NCBI GenBank assembly: GCA_945918315.1
Contig: CAMEIK010000031.1
Location: 1-9,272, forward strand
Direction: 5' to 3'
DNA length: 9,272 bases
DNA from: an uncultured Clostridia bacterium
Lineage (GTDB): Bacteria; Bacillota; Clostridia; Oscillospirales; Oscillospiraceae
The stretch's first letter is position 1, and each line of letters begins with the position of its first letter. The notes beneath the pieces were generated by a model. That model was not told the origin of the DNA, searched no databases, and saw nothing but the letters and a program-made list of their open reading frames with translations. The position numbers were made by a program, and so were the translations under genes. Positions 6,623-9,272 of this stretch are shown here, in pieces.

Positions 6623-8940
6623 ACGCCCGGCTCCTTCTTGCTGCCGGTCTTCTTCCCGGCAGCGGTCTTTTTTGTTCCGGTCTTTTTTATCCCGGCGGTC
6701 TTTTTCGCTGCCGCTGTCTTCCTGGCGGAGGCTGTTTTCTTCCCGGCAGTCCCGGTCTTCCCGGAGGCCTCTGCTTTGGGCGCTTCCAGCTCCTCCGGGG
6801 TTGCTTCCCCGCCGGGGGCCGCATCGGTTTTCTTCTTATAGTAGCCCCGCTTGTCCTCAGGCAGGAACCGGGAACAGTCGGGATTGACGCAGAAGGGCTT
6901 CATCCGGCCCTTTCCGGACCGCTTGAACAGGGTCTGGCCGCACTCCGGGCAATCCTCGGCGGTGGGCACGTCCCAGGTCATAAAGCCGCATTCCGCTCCC
7001 CGCTCGCAGGCATAGTAGGCAAAGCCCCGCTTGGACCGGCGCTTCAGGATTCCGCTGCCGCACTTGGGGCACCGGCCGGGCATCCGCTCCACCAGGGGCT
7101 TGGTAAATTTACACTCCGGGAATCCGGGGCAGGCCAGGAATTTGCCGAAGCGTCCGGTCTTGATGACCATTTTCCTGCCGCAGACCTCGCAGATTTCGTC
7201 GGTCTCCTCCTCGGGAACCTTCAGCCGGACACCCTCCAGAGCGGTTTCCGCCGCCTGCAGCTCCCTTTCAAAGTCCTTGTAGAATTCTCCCAGCAGGTCC
7301 ACCCAGTTCTGTTTGCCCTCTTCCACCTGGTCCAGGCGGCTTTCCATATTGGCGGTGAACTCCACGTCAATGATGTCCCGGAACCTGTCCACCATCAGCC
7401 CCGTAACCACCTCGCCAAGAGGGGTGGGAACCAGGTGCTTTTCCTTCTTTTCCACATACTCCCGGTCCTCAATGGTGGAGATGGTGGCGGCGTAGGTGGA
7501 AGGACGGCCCACACCCTTTTCCTCCATGGCCTTTACCAGGGTCGCCTCGGTAAACCGGGCGGGGGGCTGGGTAAAGTGCTGCTGCTTTTCGATTTTGGAG
7601 GCCGTGGCCTTTTCCCCCACCTGCAGCTCCGGCAGCGGTGAGCCCAGAGGCTCCCCGTCGTCATCCCGGCCCTCTTCGTACACGGCAATAAAGCCGGGGA
7701 ACCGGAGACTCTGATTGGTGGCCCGGAACACATGTCCCGCGCACTCCGTATCAATGGCCACCGTATCGTAGACGGCGTTTGCCATCTGACTGGCCAGGAA
7801 CCGGCTCCAGATCAGCTTGTAGAGCTTATACTGGTCCAGGGTCAGGCTGGAGCGAACCCGCTCCGGGTCCAGCTCCACATGGGTGGGCCGGATGGCCTCG
7901 TGGGCATCCTGGGCCCCGGCCTTGGTCTTGTACACATGGAATTTCCCGTAATAGTATTCCTTGCCGTAGCGGCCCCGGATGAACTCGGCAGCCGCGGCCA
8001 TGGCTTCGTCGCTCAACCGCAGGGAGTCGGTACGCATATAGGTAATGAGACCCAGAGTCCCCTCACCGGCCACATCCACGCCCTCATAGAGCTGCTGGGC
8101 CAGCATCATGGTCCGCTTGGGGGTCATATTCAGCTTCCGGGAAGCCTCCTGCTGCAAGGTGGAGGTGGTAAAGGGAGGGGCGGCGGAACGCTTTTTCTCC
8201 GCCTTCTTCACATTGGTGACGGTGAATTCCTTTCCCTGGATGTCGTCGATCACTGCCTGGGTCTGCGCCGCATTTTCCAGCTCCCGCTTTTTCTCCCCGC
8301 CGTAGTACCGGGCCACAAAGGAGCCGGGCTTTTGGAGCCTTTGCAGCGTCACATCCAGGGACCAGTATTCCCTGGGCTGGAAGGCCCGGATCTCGTTTTC
8401 CCGGTCCACCACCATCCGGGTGGCTACGGACTGGACCCGTCCGGCGGACAGGCCCCGGCGAATCTTTTTCCACAGCAGCGGGGACAGCTCATAGCCCACA
8501 ATCCGGTCCAGAATCCGCCGGGCCTGCTGGGCATCCACCAGATCGTAGTCAATCCCCCGGGGATGCTGAATGGACTGACGCACCACGTTCTGGGTAATCT
8601 CATTGAAGGTGACCCGCTGGGTCTTTCCGTCGGGAAGCTCCAAAAGCTCCTTTAAGTGCCAGGAAATGGCCTCTCCCTCCCGGTCAGGGTCCGTTGCCAG
8701 GTACACAGTGTCCGCCTTGGCGGCAGCCGTTTTCAGCTCCCGGATAAGGTCCTCCTTGCCCTGCACCGGCTGGTACCGGGGAGTAAAATTGTGTTCCAGG
8801 TCCACACCCATGGTGCTCTTGGGCAGATCCCGCAGATGGCCCATGCTGGCCTTCACCACATAGTCCGGCCCAAGATATTTTCCGATGGTCTTCGCCTTGG
8901 AGGGCGACTCCACGATCACAAGATTAGAAGGTTTTGCCAT
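6619..8940 (-). CDS. topA: DNA topoisomerase I (type IA)
   Basis: This 773-residue enzyme relaxes negative supercoils by nicking one strand. The TOPRIM domain shows [15 protein letters not shown] with E11 and the metal-binding DPDREGE at 84-90. The catalytic tyrosine is Y301 in [14 protein letters not shown] (297-310), equivalent to Y319 of E. coli. Three C4 zinc-ribbon fingers follow: C584/C587/C604/C610, C624/C627/C645/C651 and C664/C667/C684/C689. The last 45-50 residues (about 725-773) are a low-complexity basic tail built from repeated KKTA/KKTG-like units, probably disordered and DNA-binding, as described for lysine-rich tails of mycobacterial topoisomerase I. The start at 8940 has CGGAG about 7 nt upstream. 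It lies 16 nt after dprA and overlaps trmFO by 4 nt, forming the familiar Firmicute dprA-topA-trmFO run. Complete, with all catalytic residues present. Confidence 0.98.
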   Translation of the reverse strand: MAKPSNLVIVESPSKAKTIGKYLGPDYVVKASMGHLRDLPKSTMGVDLEHNFTPRYQPVQGKEDLIRELKTAAAKADTVYLATDPDREGEAISWHLKELLELPDGKTQRVTFNEITQNVVRQSIQHPRGIDYDLVDAQQARRILDRIVGYELSPLLWKKIRRGLSAGRVQSVATRMVVDRENEIRAFQPREYWSLDVTLQRLQKPGSFVARYYGGEKKRELENAAQTQAVIDDIQGKEFTVTNVKKAEKKRSAAPPFTTSTLQQEASRKLNMTPKRTMMLAQQLYEGVDVAGEGTLGLITYMRTDSLRLSDEAMAAAAEFIRGRYGKEYYYGKFHVYKTKAGAQDAHEAIRPTHVELDPERVRSSLTLDQYKLYKLIWSRFLASQMANAVYDTVAIDTECAGHVFRATNQSLRFPGFIAVYEEGRDDDGEPLGSPLPELQVGEKATASKIEKQQHFTQPPARFTEATLVKAMEEKGVGRPSTYAATISTIEDREYVEKKEKHLVPTPLGEVVTGLMVDRFRDIIDVEFTANMESRLDQVEEGKQNWVDLLGEFYKDFERELQAAETALEGVRLKVPEEETDEICEVCGRKMVIKTGRFGKFLACPGFPECKFTKPLVERMPGRCPKCGSGILKRRSKRGFAYYACERGAECGFMTWDVPTAEDCPECGQTLFKRSGKGRMKPFCVNPDCSRFLPEDKRGYYKKKTDAAPGGEATPEELEAPKAEASGKTGTAGKKTASARKTAAAKKTAGIKKTGTKKTAAGKKTGSKKEPGV

Positions 8941-8956
8941 GAATAGTCTCCGTTTC

Positions 8957-9272
8957 CTACTGTTGTGGTTTCAGGGCGGCCCGTTTCCCCGGCCGCCGGA
9001 TGAGGATGCCTTTCACTTCCAGCAGCGTCATCAATGCCAGCACCTTTCCTGCCGGCATGCCGCTTCCGGCAATTACCTCATCCACCGGGCACTCCCCCGG
9101 CATCAGGCACCGGACGATTGCCTGTTCCTCCGGTGAAAGAGAAGAAAGAACATCCGCCCGGTCAGAATACTCCCGGGCGGGAGTTTTGTCAATGTCTTTT
9201 TTGTCAGCCGCCTTTGGAGGCCCTTCTTTCTTGGGCCGGCGGGGCTTTTCCGCCACCAGAGCCTGGGGCGGC
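8957..9272 (-). CDS. dprA: DNA-processing protein DprA, C-terminal part (cut by window edge)
   Basis: Only the last 104 or so codons are present; the frame is still open at the window edge, so the GTG at 9256 is an internal valine, not a start. The visible part has a charged, Lys/Pro-rich linker followed by a winged-helix-like domain: LSPEEQAIVRCLM, then PVDEVIAGSGMPAGKVLALMTLLEVKG and a final ILIRRPGKRA. This matches the C-terminal DprA winged-helix domain in layout. DprA (Smf) protects incoming single-stranded DNA and loads RecA during transformation; the Rossmann-fold part that does this is outside the window. Position directly before topA (16-nt gap) supports the identification, since dprA-topA-trmFO is a conserved Firmicute order. 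The domain sequence alone is short, so context carries part of the call. Confidence 0.88.
   Translation of the reverse strand, partial: PPQALVAEKPRRPKKEGPPKAADKKDIDKTPAREYSDRADVLSSLSPEEQAIVRCLMPGECPVDEVIAGSGMPAGKVLALMTLLEVKGILIRRPGKRAALKPQQ

Noticed and set aside
5699..6841. Plus-strand open frame of 380 codons over trmFO and the topA tail
   Set aside because: Antisense to certain genes. Its hydrophobic, Phe/Ala-rich C-terminus is just the reverse reading of the lysine-repeat DNA of topA.
8957..9256. Small independent gene starting at GTG 9256
   Set aside because: The frame remains open to the window edge and the sequence fits the C-terminal winged-helix domain of DprA, so this is an internal valine of a longer gene.

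Overview
The window reads as ordinary chromosome from a GC-rich Firmicute, most likely a Clostridia / Oscillospiraceae-type gut anaerobe. The evidence is the dprA-topA-trmFO gene order, a folate-dependent TrmFO, a plsX-rnc pair, strong Shine-Dalgarno sites on most genes, and AT-rich intergenic repeats set among GC-rich genes. The taxonomic placement is an inference. All seven genes lie on the minus strand, so transcription runs from high to low coordinates.

Right block (9272 to 5321): the 3' end of dprA (DNA uptake and recombination), then topA (DNA topoisomerase I) 16 nt later, then trmFO (tRNA m5U54 methylation). The topA stop and trmFO start overlap as ATGA, so this is one tightly coupled run. 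TopA carries a lysine-rich tail after three zinc fingers.

Gap (5320 to 5019, 302 nt): no gene. It holds a palindromic, MITE-like element of about 195 bp made of two inverted copies of a module (heptamers TTGTCAA plus a triloop hairpin), followed by a separate GC-rich hairpin in front of plsX. I found no convincing promoter or intrinsic terminator here.

Middle block (5018 to 2156): plsX (phospholipid synthesis), rnc (RNase III, overlapping plsX by 8 nt), and 57 nt later an APH-fold sugar kinase resembling N-acetylhexosamine 1-kinase. The block ends in an 11-bp hairpin terminator.

Left block (2094 to 90): a clear extended -10 promoter drives a membrane-anchored nucleotide-sugar 4,6-dehydratase of the CapD/WbpM/PglF family. 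The kinase could supply GlcNAc-1-P or GalNAc-1-P toward UDP-sugars that the dehydratase uses, but they are separate transcription units and the link is only suggestive. Downstream, positions 1-56 hold the end of a second copy of the repeat family.

I see no phage, transposase, CRISPR, toxin or defence genes and no RNA genes. The most unusual item is the repeat family. The rest is housekeeping with a few local oddities.
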